From an uncultured Draconibacterium sp. (GTDB lineage: Bacteria > Bacteroidota > Bacteroidia > Bacteroidales > Prolixibacteraceae), in contig NZ_OY771647.1 in NCBI RefSeq assembly GCF_963674925.1, forward strand, positions 1,565,501-1,629,500: a DNA stretch of 64,000 nucleotides. Direction: 5' to 3'. The stretch's first letter is position 1, and each line of letters begins with the position of its first letter. The notes under the pieces were generated by a model. That model worked only from the letters and a program-made list of their open reading frames with translations. It made no database searches and was not told the DNA's origin. Below, one piece after another: positions 50,862-60,480 of this stretch. The position numbers and the translations under genes are program-made.

Positions 50862-52451
50862 TTACCCTTTGCGTTTAATTTTTAATTTCTGCCCGATATA
50901 CAATCCACGGTCGTTTTTCAGCTCATTCAGGCGCATAATTTCATCAGCCGATATTCCTGCATATTTCTGAGCAATGTCCCACAAAGTATCGCCTTTACGC
51001 ACCGTGTAATATTCGAAATTCGGATCAAGGGGTTTTGTCTTGGCCGTTGTTGTTGGTGTTGATGTTTTTCCGATGGAAGCCTGTTTTTGAGCAAAACTCA
51101 TGGTCGTAAGCTGCTCGTACTTTTCCTTATCTTTTTCAGGAACGTAAATTGCCAGTTTCTGGCCTACACGAATTATGTCGCGATTTATGTTGTTCCAGTA
51201 CCGTAAATCGGAAGTCCGCACATGAAACCATGACGAAATAAAACCAACATTATCGCCCGCTTTAACGGTGTAAACAACCTTTGCTTTGCCTTTAATATCA
51301 ACAGGCGTAAAATAGCTGCTGTTGCTGGTTGTCGGATCCATTAAAGTATTGTTGGGGAAGTATTTGTTGCGTTCGTAAGCAAAAATAGCTGTATCCTGAT
51401 CTACAAAATCCAGAATTACATCATTCGGTAACACCAGAGGATAGGACTTGCTGGCTTTGGCCGGAATTACATCGCGGCGGTACATCGGGTTAAGGGCACG
51501 CAGCTGCTCCTTTTCGATATTTAGTTTTGCACTAACCTGATCGAAGTGCAGGTAGTCGTTTACCATTACCGTATCAACCGAAAGTTCAATCTCCGGGAAA
51601 CGTGGAACTAAGTTGTGCTCCTTGTAATATTCGAAGGTGTAAGTTGCCGCAATAAATGCCGGTACGTAACCTCTGGTTTCGCGTGGCAAACGATAATAGA
51701 TTTCCCAGTAATTTCTTTTTCCTCCCGAACGTCGGATAGCACGGTTTACGTTTCCGGGGCCACAGTTGTAGGCGGCAATGGCCAGGTGCCAGTCGCCGTA
51801 TATGTCGTGAAGTTTTGAAAGATAACGGGCAGCAGCATCCGTTGCTTTTATAGGGTCACGGCGCTCGTCAACAAACGAAGTGATCTCCAGTTTCATGTTG
51901 CGGGCAGTGCCGTACATAAATTGCCACAAGCCATTTGCACCAACCCGCGAACGTGCTGTTGGATTTAGTGCCGACTCGATGATAGCCAGGTATTTTATCT
52001 CCAGCGGCATATCGTATTTGTCCAGCGTTTCCTCAAAAATTGGGAAGTAGTAGGCTGATAATCCGAGCATCACTTCAACCAGGTCGCGACGCTTTTCGGT
52101 ATACATTTGCAGGTAGTTTTTTACCACCGAATTGTACGACAGATCAACAACCTGCTCAATTTCTTTTAAACGTTTAATGTATACCGAATCGGGCAGGTTT
52201 TTTGGATAGTTCGCTGTTCGTACTTCCGAATTACTGAAGTTAAAACGGTTCTGAATATCCCACGAACTCATCATGCTATCCATCTGATCCGAAAAAATGG
52301 GATTCAGCATATCATCAACATCCAATGTGTTAAAACCGGTAGTATCTGCTTCCAGTTTTAAATCATCTAATGTAAGCGCAGTGTCAACTTCCTGTGCCAA
52401 CACATTCGTGAAAAATAATAACGAAAATATATAAATAATTAGATGTCTCAT
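50862..52451 (-). CDS. Membrane-bound lytic transglycosylase (SLT domain plus two LysM), MltD-like
   Basis: A 529-residue exported protein (signal peptide to about 19, NVLAQ). The SLT domain (about 150-270) has the catalytic Glu in LAIIESALNPTARS, followed by GANGLWQFM and AIAAYNCGPGNVNRA. Two LysM repeats near 400-445 (YTVKAGDNVGFISSWF) and 480-527 (YTVRKGDTLWDIAQKYAG). It cuts glycan strands of peptidoglycan in the periplasm. It starts a single base after the DUF5683 gene stop and belongs to the parA-parB-DUF5683 operon. Confidence 0.92.
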   Translation of the reverse strand: MRHLIIYIFSLLFFTNVLAQEVDTALTLDDLKLEADTTGFNTLDVDDMLNPIFSDQMDSMMSSWDIQNRFNFSNSEVRTANYPKNLPDSVYIKRLKEIEQVVDLSYNSVVKNYLQMYTEKRRDLVEVMLGLSAYYFPIFEETLDKYDMPLEIKYLAIIESALNPTARSRVGANGLWQFMYGTARNMKLEITSFVDERRDPIKATDAAARYLSKLHDIYGDWHLAIAAYNCGPGNVNRAIRRSGGKRNYWEIYYRLPRETRGYVPAFIAATYTFEYYKEHNLVPRFPEIELSVDTVMVNDYLHFDQVSAKLNIEKEQLRALNPMYRRDVIPAKASKSYPLVLPNDVILDFVDQDTAIFAYERNKYFPNNTLMDPTTSNSSYFTPVDIKGKAKVVYTVKAGDNVGFISSWFHVRTSDLRYWNNINRDIIRVGQKLAIYVPEKDKEKYEQLTTMSFAQKQASIGKTSTPTTTAKTKPLDPNFEYYTVRKGDTLWDIAQKYAGISADEIMRLNELKNDRGLYIGQKLKIKRKG

Positions 52452-52452
52452 C

Positions 52453-53094
52453 TTAAAAAGTAAAAGTGCAACTTACACCATAAACGTAATGAAAATCATG
52501 GTATTGCATTGTTGGTTGCCAGTTAAATGTAAGGTCTTCGCTGATATCAAAATCGTACAAATGTGCATCCACACTGGCATCAATAATGTTCAACCCGTAA
52601 AATCCAACAATACTTATAATTAGCAAGTCGCGATTACGCCGATAGTAACTTTGTTGTTTGTCGAGCCCGGTTTTAAAATTGTTGTAATGCGTAGGATTAT
52701 TTAAGTCGTAATACTGCGCGGCTTCCAAATCCATATACGAATTAGTCGGGTCTTCTGCTCCATATGGTCCGGGACCGTCTGTTAAATCAGCATAGGCCTG
52801 ACGCATAATTTTGTAATTGTCGTTGTTCCAGTGAATAAAATAACCGATGGTTCCGAAACCGGCATAAACCAACGGAATTTTCCAGTATTTTTTGTTGTAT
52901 GCCTGGCCAAGTCCCGGTAAAAATGTTGAATAGAGGGTAGCTTTTTTAGGCGAATGTTCAACCTTTGTTGGTACTTCATTGGCCTGTGCAATAAAAGCAG
53001 AATCCTGCGCAGTTGTTTGCCCCAACATATTAATGCTGAAAAACAATGGCAGGCTAAGAAGTAATATTTTAGAAAAAAAACCGCGTTTAATCAC
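52453..53094 (-). CDS. DUF5683 exported protein
   Basis: 213 residues from a GTG at 53094, or 219 from a TTG at 53112; no ATG fits a signal peptide. Signal peptide followed by PKKATLYSTFLPGLGQAYNKKYWKIPLVYAGFG, the DUF5683 hallmark (quoted only as far as TFLPGLGQAYNKKYWKIP), then more hydrophobic segments. It sits between parB (58 bases from the GTG) and the MltD-like gene, as in many Bacteroidota. Function unknown; the context suggests a cell-envelope role linked to division or growth. Confidence 0.85.
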   Translation of the reverse strand: MIKRGFFSKILLLSLPLFFSINMLGQTTAQDSAFIAQANEVPTKVEHSPKKATLYSTFLPGLGQAYNKKYWKIPLVYAGFGTIGYFIHWNNDNYKIMRQAYADLTDGPGPYGAEDPTNSYMDLEAAQYYDLNNPTHYNNFKTGLDKQQSYYRRNRDLLIISIVGFYGLNIIDASVDAHLYDFDISEDLTFNWQPTMQYHDFHYVYGVSCTFTF

Positions 53095-53152
53095 ACTAAT
53101 AATTTTGCGCAAAAATAGAAAATACCCTCAGTAATTGCGTGATTATTAAGGT

Positions 53153-54019
53153 TTATTTTTGATTTTCAAATATTTTAACAATTCTTTCCAGGTCGGCTTC
53201 CGACTTAAAAGGAATGGTAATCTTTCCTTTTCCCCTCTCGTTCATCGAGAAGTCGATTTGTCGGCTGAAAATCTGGTCAAGCTGCGTTTTTATTAGTTTA
53301 TATTCTTTCGGGAACTTAGGTTTTTTTGTATCGCTTGTTTTTTCTTCCGTAGAGTTTAAATCGCGAACAACTTCCTCCACTTTCCGAACCGAAAGCCCGT
53401 GTTTAATAATCTGTTCGAAGATCATAATCTGCGTATCGGCATCATCAATACTAATGATGGCGCGTGCATGACCCATCGATATTTCTTTGTCGATTAATCC
53501 TTTCTGAACTATGGCCGGAAGTTTTAACAAACGCAGATAGTTGGCAATGGTAGAGCGTTTTTTCCCTACACGGCCACTCAGTTCTTCCTGCGTGTATTCC
53601 AACTCGTCCATCAGGCGTTGGTAGCTTAGTGCAATTTCAATGGAGTCGAGGTCTTCGCGCTGAATGTTTTCCACCAGCGCCATCTCCAACATACCATCGT
53701 CTTTGGCTTTGCGCACATAAGCCGGTATTTTATTCAGTCCTGCCAGTTGCGATGCTCTGAAACGACGCTCTCCGGCAATGATCTGGTATTTGTTGTCGCC
53801 AACTTTTCGTAAGGTAATGGGCTGTATCAATCCAATTTCTTTGATCGAGGCTGAAAGCTCTGCCAGTGCCTCTTCATCAAATTTTGTGCGGGGTTGAAAA
53901 GGATTTGCTTCAATCTTGCTTAATTCTATTTCATCCAGTCCGGCGCCTTGCTGCATTTTTTCAGCATCGTCGATAAGTGCGCCTAATCCTCTTCCAAGTG
54001 CATTCCTTTTTGCCATCAT
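53153..54019 (-). CDS. parB: Chromosome-partitioning protein ParB
   Basis: A 288-residue CTP-dependent clamp that loads at parS. N-terminal ParA-interacting segment GRGLGALI, box I (IEANPFQPRTKFDEEAL), box II with GERRFRASQLA, helix-turn-helix around YTQEELSGRVGKKRSTIANYLRLL, and C-terminal dimer domain. It lies 16 bases after parA. No parS palindrome (TGTTTCACGTGAAACA) was noticed in the window. Confidence 0.96.
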   Translation of the reverse strand: MMAKRNALGRGLGALIDDAEKMQQGAGLDEIELSKIEANPFQPRTKFDEEALAELSASIKEIGLIQPITLRKVGDNKYQIIAGERRFRASQLAGLNKIPAYVRKAKDDGMLEMALVENIQREDLDSIEIALSYQRLMDELEYTQEELSGRVGKKRSTIANYLRLLKLPAIVQKGLIDKEISMGHARAIISIDDADTQIMIFEQIIKHGLSVRKVEEVVRDLNSTEEKTSDTKKPKFPKEYKLIKTQLDQIFSRQIDFSMNERGKGKITIPFKSEADLERIVKIFENQK

Positions 54020-54035
54020 ACTTACTTAAGAATGT

Positions 54036-54836
54036 TTAATTTATAACAACATTGTCTTTCGACATTTTAGTCATAGCATTGCGCTGTAATATTTCGCGCG
54101 CCAGGTTCATGTGGTTAATTGCTCCTTTCGAGCTTGCATCGTAAAGTACCACTGGTTTTCCGTAGCTGGGTGCTTCACTTAATTTTACGTTACGCTGAAT
54201 TACAGTGTCGAATACCATTTCCTGGAAGTGGTGTTTTACTTCTTCCAAAACCTGGTTCGACAGGTTTAAACGACCGTCGTACATGGTGAGCAGGAAACCT
54301 TCGATTTCCAGTTCCGGATTCAAACGGTTCTGAATAATCTTAATTGTATTCAGCAGTTTTCCAAGTCCTTCCAATGCAAAATATTCGCACTGAACGGGAA
54401 TGATAACAGAATCAGACGCGGTAAGGGCATTAACCGTAATTAATCCCAATGATGGTGAGCAGTCGATAAAAATAAAATCGTACTTGTCTTTTATCGTTTC
54501 CAATGCCGATTTTAGCACTTTCTCGCGGTTCGGCAGGTTTAGCATTTCAATTTCAGCACCAACCAAATCAATGTGAGAAGGAATTATATCCAGGTTATCG
54601 ATGCCTGTGTGTAAAACCGCTTTGTCGGCTTCTACTTCATTTACAATACATTCGTAAATACTCGATTGTACATTTCTCAGGTCGAATCCTAAACCCGATG
54701 TGGCATTCGCCTGCGGGTCGGCGTCAATAATCAGAACCTTCTGTTCAAGTACTGCCAGACTTGCAGCCAGATTAATTGTTGTGGTTGTTTTACCAACTCC
54801 TCCCTTCTGGTTTGCTAACGAAATTATTTTTCCCAT
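54036..54836 (-). CDS. parA: Chromosome-partitioning ATPase ParA
   Basis: A 266-residue Walker-type ATPase with deviant Walker A QKGGVGKTTTTINLA (residues about 9-23), Walker A' LIIDADPQANATSGLG and Walker B FIFIDCSPSLGLIT. It lacks the long N-terminal DNA-binding extension of plasmid type Ia, matching chromosomal Soj proteins. First gene of parA-parB-DUF5683-MltD. Confidence 0.96.
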   Translation of the reverse strand: MGKIISLANQKGGVGKTTTTINLAASLAVLEQKVLIIDADPQANATSGLGFDLRNVQSSIYECIVNEVEADKAVLHTGIDNLDIIPSHIDLVGAEIEMLNLPNREKVLKSALETIKDKYDFIFIDCSPSLGLITVNALTASDSVIIPVQCEYFALEGLGKLLNTIKIIQNRLNPELEIEGFLLTMYDGRLNLSNQVLEEVKHHFQEMVFDTVIQRNVKLSEAPSYGKPVVLYDASSKGAINHMNLAREILQRNAMTKMSKDNVVIN

Positions 54837-54959
54837 TTATAGCGTCTTTTTTATTCTTGAGCGGTTTCAAAGTTAACAATTTACCATTAACCAAAGTGAA
54901 ATTTTAGGGGCAGGCCGGGGGATAATTTGGTAAGCGCTTGGATTTGAACAGAAAAGCGC

Positions 54960-55955
54960 TCAAATTTTTTGAGATTTCATTTCTTTTTTCAGCTGTGTTT
55001 GATCAACCGGAACAACACCGACTTTCTCGCAAACCAATCCGCCTGCCAGGTTCGACATCAGCGCCATTATTTTTGGAGGAAGCCCTGCTGCCATTGCCAG
55101 GCTAGCTACTCCGATTACGGTGTCGCCGGCTCCCGAAACATCAGCAATATCGCGAATTGCAACCGGATAATATTGCTCTTCAGCACCATTCACGATTAAT
55201 ATTCCCAGTTCTGAAAGTGTTATTAATATCAACTTTAATTGTTGTTCGGTTTTAAAGGTTTCGGCTGCTTTTCTCAGACTTTCCAGGTCGCCTTTCTTAA
55301 GCGGGAATCTTGTGCCTTCAACAAACTCTTTAAAGTTGGGCTTAAAAAGCGTTACATTTTTATAGTTACTAAAGTTTCGCTTCTTTGGATCAACAGAAGT
55401 TGGGATGCCTTTTTCCTGTGCCAGTTCGTTGATGGTATTAAATAAATTTGGAGTTACCACTCCTTTATCGTAATCAACAAAAACGATCACATCAACCGGA
55501 TGTGTTTCCATCTCTGTTTTTATGGCATTGATCAATTTATTTTCCATTTCTGCTGAAATGTAATCAATTGATTCTTCATCGATCCGAACAACTTGTTTAC
55601 CCGAACTGATAACCCGGTTTTTTACCGTTGTATTTCGCGACGGATCTATAAAAATCCCCTCAGAAGAAACGTCACGTTTTCCCAAAAGATTTAGAAACTC
55701 TTTTCCGTTGTCGTCGTCGCCAACCACGGCAAAAAGTATTGGAGTAGCTCCCAGTTCCTGAATGTTGCGTGATACATTCGCCGCACCGCCAAGACGATTC
55801 TCGCGAGTTGTTACCGATACAATTGGTACCGGAGCTTCAGGTGACAAGCGGTCAACTTTTCCCCAAAGATAGGTGTCAACCATAGCGTCGCCAATTACGA
55901 TGGCGCGTATTTCTGAAAACCGGTTGAATATTTCGTCTACTTCTGCTTTATTCAC
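54960..55955 (-). CDS. hldE: D-glycero-beta-D-manno-heptose-7-phosphate kinase (HldE kinase-domain type)
   Basis: A 331-residue PfkB-family kinase starting at a GTG. Motifs: VIGDAMVDTYLWGKVDRLSPEAPVPIV near residue 19 (partly quoted) and the ATP/anion hole DVSGAGDTVIGVAS near 268. It covers only the kinase half of E. coli HldE, so the adenylyltransferase must be encoded elsewhere. It makes heptose-1,7-bisphosphate for lipopolysaccharide. The RLSPEAPVP motif is diagnostic against ribokinases. Confidence 0.9.
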   Translation of the reverse strand: MNKAEVDEIFNRFSEIRAIVIGDAMVDTYLWGKVDRLSPEAPVPIVSVTTRENRLGGAANVSRNIQELGATPILFAVVGDDDNGKEFLNLLGKRDVSSEGIFIDPSRNTTVKNRVISSGKQVVRIDEESIDYISAEMENKLINAIKTEMETHPVDVIVFVDYDKGVVTPNLFNTINELAQEKGIPTSVDPKKRNFSNYKNVTLFKPNFKEFVEGTRFPLKKGDLESLRKAAETFKTEQQLKLILITLSELGILIVNGAEEQYYPVAIRDIADVSGAGDTVIGVASLAMAAGLPPKIMALMSNLAGGLVCEKVGVVPVDQTQLKKEMKSQKI

Positions 55956-56060
55956 AAAACGATGTTATGGGCACAAAATTAAGAAAAAACAATGGTAGGA
56001 AATGAAAAAACGCAAAACTTATTACGATTTTATGATATTGTTGGGTGCGGGAGTGCTGGA

Positions 56061-56147
56061 TACCCCGACGCTACAGTCGGGATTGCGCTTCGCTTAACTG
56101 GATACTAGATACTGGATACTAGATGCTGGATTCTCAAAACTGGATGT
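56061..56147. repeat. 36-bp element plus heptamer array (copy 2, inverted)
   Basis: 56061-56096 is the reverse complement of 4016-4051 with two mismatches. It abuts 56099-56147, seven 7-bp units of TGGATAC/TAGATAC type. Confidence 0.82.
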
Positions 56148-56154
56148 TTGATTG

Positions 56155-58626
56155 TTAGGACGGATCGACATCGATATTAAAAACGCAACTGCTGTTGGAT
56201 GGAAGATGCCTGACAGCTTTTACCGCAGCGGTGATTTCTTTTTTTACCAGGTCGAGATTGAGCTTTCGATCTATCTTTATCCAGATCTCTTTGTGGTGCC
56301 ACAGTTGAATACGGCTAATCAATGGATATTCAGGCCCCATAACAATCAGCTGTTTGTGTTTTCGCAGTTGTTGTGCCAATTGGTTGGCAGCCCGGTCGAT
56401 GCTTTGAACATTTTTGTGTTTTACCACAATTTTCACCAGCCGGAAGAATGGCGGATATTTAAACAGCTGGCGTTCTTCAAACTGCTCTTTTAGTGTGGCC
56501 TGGTAGTTTTGTTCGCGAATCATTTCAATTAGCGGATGATCGGGTTGGGAAGTTTGGATAACCACTTTCCCCTGTTTATGTTTTCGTCCGGCACGGCCAG
56601 CTACCTGCGAAATAAGCTGGTAAGCACGCTCGTGTGCTCTGAAATCGGGAAAGTTTATCAGGTTGTCGGCATTTAAAATTCCCACAACACTCACATGTTC
56701 AAAATCCAGTCCTTTGGTCACCATTTGAGTCCCGATCAGGATATCTGTTTTTCGGTCCTCCAGGTTTTTTACGATTTTGGCAAATGCATTTTTCGACTGT
56801 GTGGTATCCAGATCCATACGCGCAATCCGTGCATTTCGGAACAAAGGTTTCAGCTCATCCTCAATTTTCTCGGTTCCGTAACCCCGGGTTTTTAATTCGG
56901 GCGAACCACAATTGTCGCATTTGTCGGGCAATTGGTAACTGAACCCACAGTAATGACAACTTAACCTCCGCTTGTATTTATGGTAGGTGAGACTTACGTC
57001 GCAATTGCGGCATTTTGGGATGTCACCGCAAGAAAAACATTCAACGTACGGCGAATAACCACGCCGGTTTTGAAAAAGTATGATCTGCTCGTTTTTCTCC
57101 AGTGCTGTCTCCATCATCTCGAAAAGCTCCGGCGTTAAAAACGAGCGCATTTGTTTGCGTTTATACGCACGTTTTATGTCAGCAATCAGAATCTCAGGAA
57201 GTTCCATCTCCGAGTGGCGCTTCATCAGGTTTACCAGTCCGTATTTGTTTTTTAGTGCGTTGTAATACGATTCGAACGAAGGTGTTGCCGAACCCAACAA
57301 AACTTTTGCATCGTTCTGGTAGCCCAAAACTACTGCCATGTCGCGGGCATTGTAGCGAGGCGCGGGATCAAACTGCTTAAACGAGTTTTCGTGCTCTTCG
57401 TCAACAATTACAATTCCTAATTTCGAGAAAGGCAAAAACACGGCTGAACGCGCTCCTAAAACCACCTGGTAACCTTGTTTGGGATTATCGTTGAACTGCA
57501 ATACTTTTTCCCATATCTCAACACGCTCCTGGCTGTTTAGTTTCGAGTGGTAAATGCCCACTTTGTTGCCAAATACGTTTTTTAAGCGTTTGACAATTTG
57601 TGTGGTGAGTGCTATTTCCGGAACCAGGTACAAAGCTTGTCTCCCGGTTTTTATCATCTCATCAATAAGATGAATGTAAATCTCCGTTTTGCCGCTGGCC
57701 GTAATACCATGAATCAGTGTAACCTGCTGGGTTTCGAAAGTTGTTTTTATTTCCTCGTAAGCTTTCGCCTGGTATTTATTTAGCAGGTTAATGCTAACCT
57801 GATCGATTTTTTCCTCTTCCAGACGCGAAACCTGTTTCTGGTGTTCGGCAAGAATTTTCTTTTTTACCAGCTCCTTTACAAGATTAGGAGAAAAAGCCGT
57901 ACCGGCCAGCAATTCTTTTTTTGGTATTTCATAAATCTGATCATCCGAAAAAGTATTGGTAACCGTGCAAAAATGAAAGAGTAATTCCTGTTGTTTTTTT
58001 GCGCGCTTCAACGAGTCGGCCTTTTCCTGAAGCACTTTCTCAGACGAAATGCTGCTGTGCAGTTTTATAAAAGCCTCGGTTTTGGGTTTGTATTTACTGC
58101 TGATTTTTTCTTCGGCATAAACCACTTTTTTATCCATCAGCGAGCGCAGTGCCTGGTACGAAAATTCGGTCCCCAGTTTGTGCTCAATGTCCGAAAGTTG
58201 TGAAACATCTTCCTGTAATTGCCGGATAATCAATTCTTCTTTTGGACTCAGGTTTACTGGTTCGTCAATGCCGGTTAAGTAAAGTTTCGATTTACTTTCG
58301 AGTTTTAACCCGGTTGGCAGCGCTGCACGAAACACGTCGCCCAGTGTACAACAATAATATTGTGCCAGCCATTGCCACAGCTTAAAATTTACCGGAAAAA
58401 TAATCGGGTGTTCATCAAGGATTTCCAGAACTTCCTTTAACTCCATATCATCCGGCTTTTTATCCGAAAGCGAGATGACCAGAGCCGCGTAAAGTTTCTT
58501 TTTGCCAAACTGCACAATAACCCTTTTCCCGGGAGCAATCTCGCTCTCCAGCGATGCAGGTACTTTGTAGGTAAAGCTATCGTGCAACGACAGGGGTAAT
58601 ATAACTTGTGCAAAAAGTTCAGGCAT
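56155..58626 (-). CDS. priA: Primosomal replication protein N' (PriA helicase)
   Basis: An 823-residue superfamily-2 helicase for replication restart. Order: N-terminal DNA-binding domain with 3'-end pocket, Walker A GITASGKTEIYIHL near 308, DEEH box (VIVDEEHENSFKQ) near 408, ARYNARDMA, eight zinc-ligand cysteines from CFSCGDIPKCRNCDVS to CDNCGS (about 555-600), and helicase motifs V/VI with TQMVTKGLDFE and QVAGRAGRK. Complete. Monocistronic, its 3' end 8 bases from the heptamer array. Confidence 0.97.
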   Translation of the reverse strand: MPELFAQVILPLSLHDSFTYKVPASLESEIAPGKRVIVQFGKKKLYAALVISLSDKKPDDMELKEVLEILDEHPIIFPVNFKLWQWLAQYYCCTLGDVFRAALPTGLKLESKSKLYLTGIDEPVNLSPKEELIIRQLQEDVSQLSDIEHKLGTEFSYQALRSLMDKKVVYAEEKISSKYKPKTEAFIKLHSSISSEKVLQEKADSLKRAKKQQELLFHFCTVTNTFSDDQIYEIPKKELLAGTAFSPNLVKELVKKKILAEHQKQVSRLEEEKIDQVSINLLNKYQAKAYEEIKTTFETQQVTLIHGITASGKTEIYIHLIDEMIKTGRQALYLVPEIALTTQIVKRLKNVFGNKVGIYHSKLNSQERVEIWEKVLQFNDNPKQGYQVVLGARSAVFLPFSKLGIVIVDEEHENSFKQFDPAPRYNARDMAVVLGYQNDAKVLLGSATPSFESYYNALKNKYGLVNLMKRHSEMELPEILIADIKRAYKRKQMRSFLTPELFEMMETALEKNEQIILFQNRRGYSPYVECFSCGDIPKCRNCDVSLTYHKYKRRLSCHYCGFSYQLPDKCDNCGSPELKTRGYGTEKIEDELKPLFRNARIARMDLDTTQSKNAFAKIVKNLEDRKTDILIGTQMVTKGLDFEHVSVVGILNADNLINFPDFRAHERAYQLISQVAGRAGRKHKQGKVVIQTSQPDHPLIEMIREQNYQATLKEQFEERQLFKYPPFFRLVKIVVKHKNVQSIDRAANQLAQQLRKHKQLIVMGPEYPLISRIQLWHHKEIWIKIDRKLNLDLVKKEITAAVKAVRHLPSNSSCVFNIDVDPS

Positions 58627-58860
58627 AAAAAATATTTGCCTAAAAGTACGGGATTTTATGGAATGCGCTTAACCTAATTAATTCAAAGAAATGAATTAAT
58701 TACCCACAGGGCTGACGAAATAATTGAAATACAATTATTTGTCAGGGTTAACCTTGATATTGAAAATCAAGATACAAACTAAATACGAACACGAATCGTG
58801 AAGATTTTCAATCGTCAACACTTCGTGTGAAAAATTTTATGAATTTTTCAGGTATAATTC

Positions 58861-59724
58861 TTAACCGAAGTTGGTGTGGATCCATTTTTCCACATCTTCC
58901 ATCAGCCAGTTAGGTGTTGAGGTAGCACCACAGATACCCACAGACTTAACACCATCAAACCATTCCTGTTTTATTTCGTCGAGATTTGAAATGAAATACG
59001 AATCGTCATTCACCTCCTTACAAATGGTGTACAGGTATTGACCGTTCGAGCTTTTTCGCCCGGCAACAAACAGGATTATATCAAAACGTTCGGCAAATTT
59101 TTTCAGATTAGGAACGCGGTTCGACACCTGTCGGCAAATGGTATCTTTTATTTCGACCGGAACTCCCGGCTCGGTAGTTTCTTTTACTTTTTTGGCTATT
59201 TCATGAAAGTCTTCTATTCGTTTTGTAGTTTGCGAATACAGTGAAACCGGTCGGCTTTTGTCGATTTTGTCCACATCGGCAATACTTTCGATAACGATTG
59301 CATTGTGATTTGTTTGACCGTTAAGGCCCTCAATTTCGGCGTGCCCTTTTTTACCGTAAATAACTACCTGTCCTTCAATTTGCGAATGTTTGGAATACGA
59401 GCTTTTAACTTTTTCCTGCAGTGTTAACACCACCGGACAAGTCGCATCAATTAATTCCACATTGTTCGCTTCTGCATATTCGTATGTTTCGGGTGGTTCT
59501 CCATGGGCACGGATTAAAACCTTACAATTGCTAAGGGTAAAAAACTCTTCCTTCGAGATCGATTTTAATCCCATTCTCTCCAGGCGTTCCACTTCCATTC
59601 CGTTGTGAACGATATCACCCAAACAATACAATTGGTTCGCCTGCTTCAATTCATCCTCCGCTGCTTTGATCGCATTGATCACACCAAAACAGAATCCCGA
59701 TCTTCTATCTATCTCAACAATCAT
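58861..59724 (-). CDS. ispH: 4-hydroxy-3-methylbut-2-enyl diphosphate reductase
   Basis: A 287-residue Fe-S enzyme, last step of the MEP isoprenoid pathway. The three cluster ligands are Cys12 (SGFCFGV), the Cys in DATCPVV near 96 and Cys near 195 (DTICRQVSNR). Conserved HGEPPETYEYA and GYGKKGHAE-like IYGKKGHAEIEGL are present. It overlaps cmk by 4 bases (ATGA), so the two are co-translated. Confidence 0.96.
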   Translation of the reverse strand: MIVEIDRRSGFCFGVINAIKAAEDELKQANQLYCLGDIVHNGMEVERLERMGLKSISKEEFFTLSNCKVLIRAHGEPPETYEYAEANNVELIDATCPVVLTLQEKVKSSYSKHSQIEGQVVIYGKKGHAEIEGLNGQTNHNAIVIESIADVDKIDKSRPVSLYSQTTKRIEDFHEIAKKVKETTEPGVPVEIKDTICRQVSNRVPNLKKFAERFDIILFVAGRKSSNGQYLYTICKEVNDDSYFISNLDEIKQEWFDGVKSVGICGATSTPNWLMEDVEKWIHTNFG

Positions 59725-60419
59725 TTTCCTTCAGTAATTTCTTTTACTTTCTTAACGGCCCAATCCAATTGTTGTTCGCGCGTTAGCTCACTATTATCAA
59801 GAATAAGTGCGTCGTCGGCTTGTTTTAAGGGACTTGCGGCACGTGTTGAATCGATTTTATCGCGCCCTTCAACATTAGCCAAAATCTCCTCAAAGTTTAC
59901 GTTGTCACCTTTTTCAGTGAGTTCGAGGTAACGTCGCTGTGCACGGATTTCGGGCGAGGCGGTCATAAATATTTTCAGTTCTGCATCAGGGAAAACCACG
60001 GTGCCAATATCACGCCCATCCATAACAATACCTTTGTTTTTGCCGTTTTCGCGCTGCTGGCTCACCATTTCCTGACGAACTTCAGCAATGGTACTAATAG
60101 GGCTTACATTCTCTGAAACTTCCATCTGTCGGATCTCATCTTCCACATTTTCACCATTCAGGAAAGTGGTGTTTTTTCCGGTCTTTTCATCCCATTGAAA
60201 AGTAATTTTAATGTCTTTCAACCCATCGATAACTTTTTGTGTGTCGGGAATCTTATTTTCGATCCATCCGTTGCGCATGGCAACCAGGGTTACCACACGA
60301 TACATGGCTCCGGTGTCGATATAAACGTATCCAAGTCGTTGTGCAAGTGACTTAGCCATGGTGCTTTTGCCGCAAGACGAATGGCCATCGATGGCGATGA
60401 TAATCTTTTTGTCGTTCAT
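59721..60419 (-). CDS. cmk: Cytidylate kinase
   Basis: A 232-residue CMP/dCMP kinase. P-loop IAIDGHSSCGKSTMAKSLA near residue 7-25, YVYIDTGAMYRVVT, NVSPISTIAEVRQ and VMDGRDIGTVVFPDA near 133. Located between porQ (61-base gap) and ispH (overlap), an arrangement typical of Bacteroidota. Confidence 0.96.
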   Translation of the reverse strand: MNDKKIIIAIDGHSSCGKSTMAKSLAQRLGYVYIDTGAMYRVVTLVAMRNGWIENKIPDTQKVIDGLKDIKITFQWDEKTGKNTTFLNGENVEDEIRQMEVSENVSPISTIAEVRQEMVSQQRENGKNKGIVMDGRDIGTVVFPDAELKIFMTASPEIRAQRRYLELTEKGDNVNFEEILANVEGRDKIDSTRAASPLKQADDALILDNSELTREQQLDWAVKKVKEITEGK

Positions 60420-60480
60420 GTTTCTTTAGGAATTTGGAGCAAATATGGGGAAATTTTAATTAAGATTCAATTGTCTGTTT

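Noticed and set aside
53153..54836. parS sites within parA-parB
   Set aside because: I looked for TGTTTCACGTGAAACA-like palindromes and found none in or near the genes.
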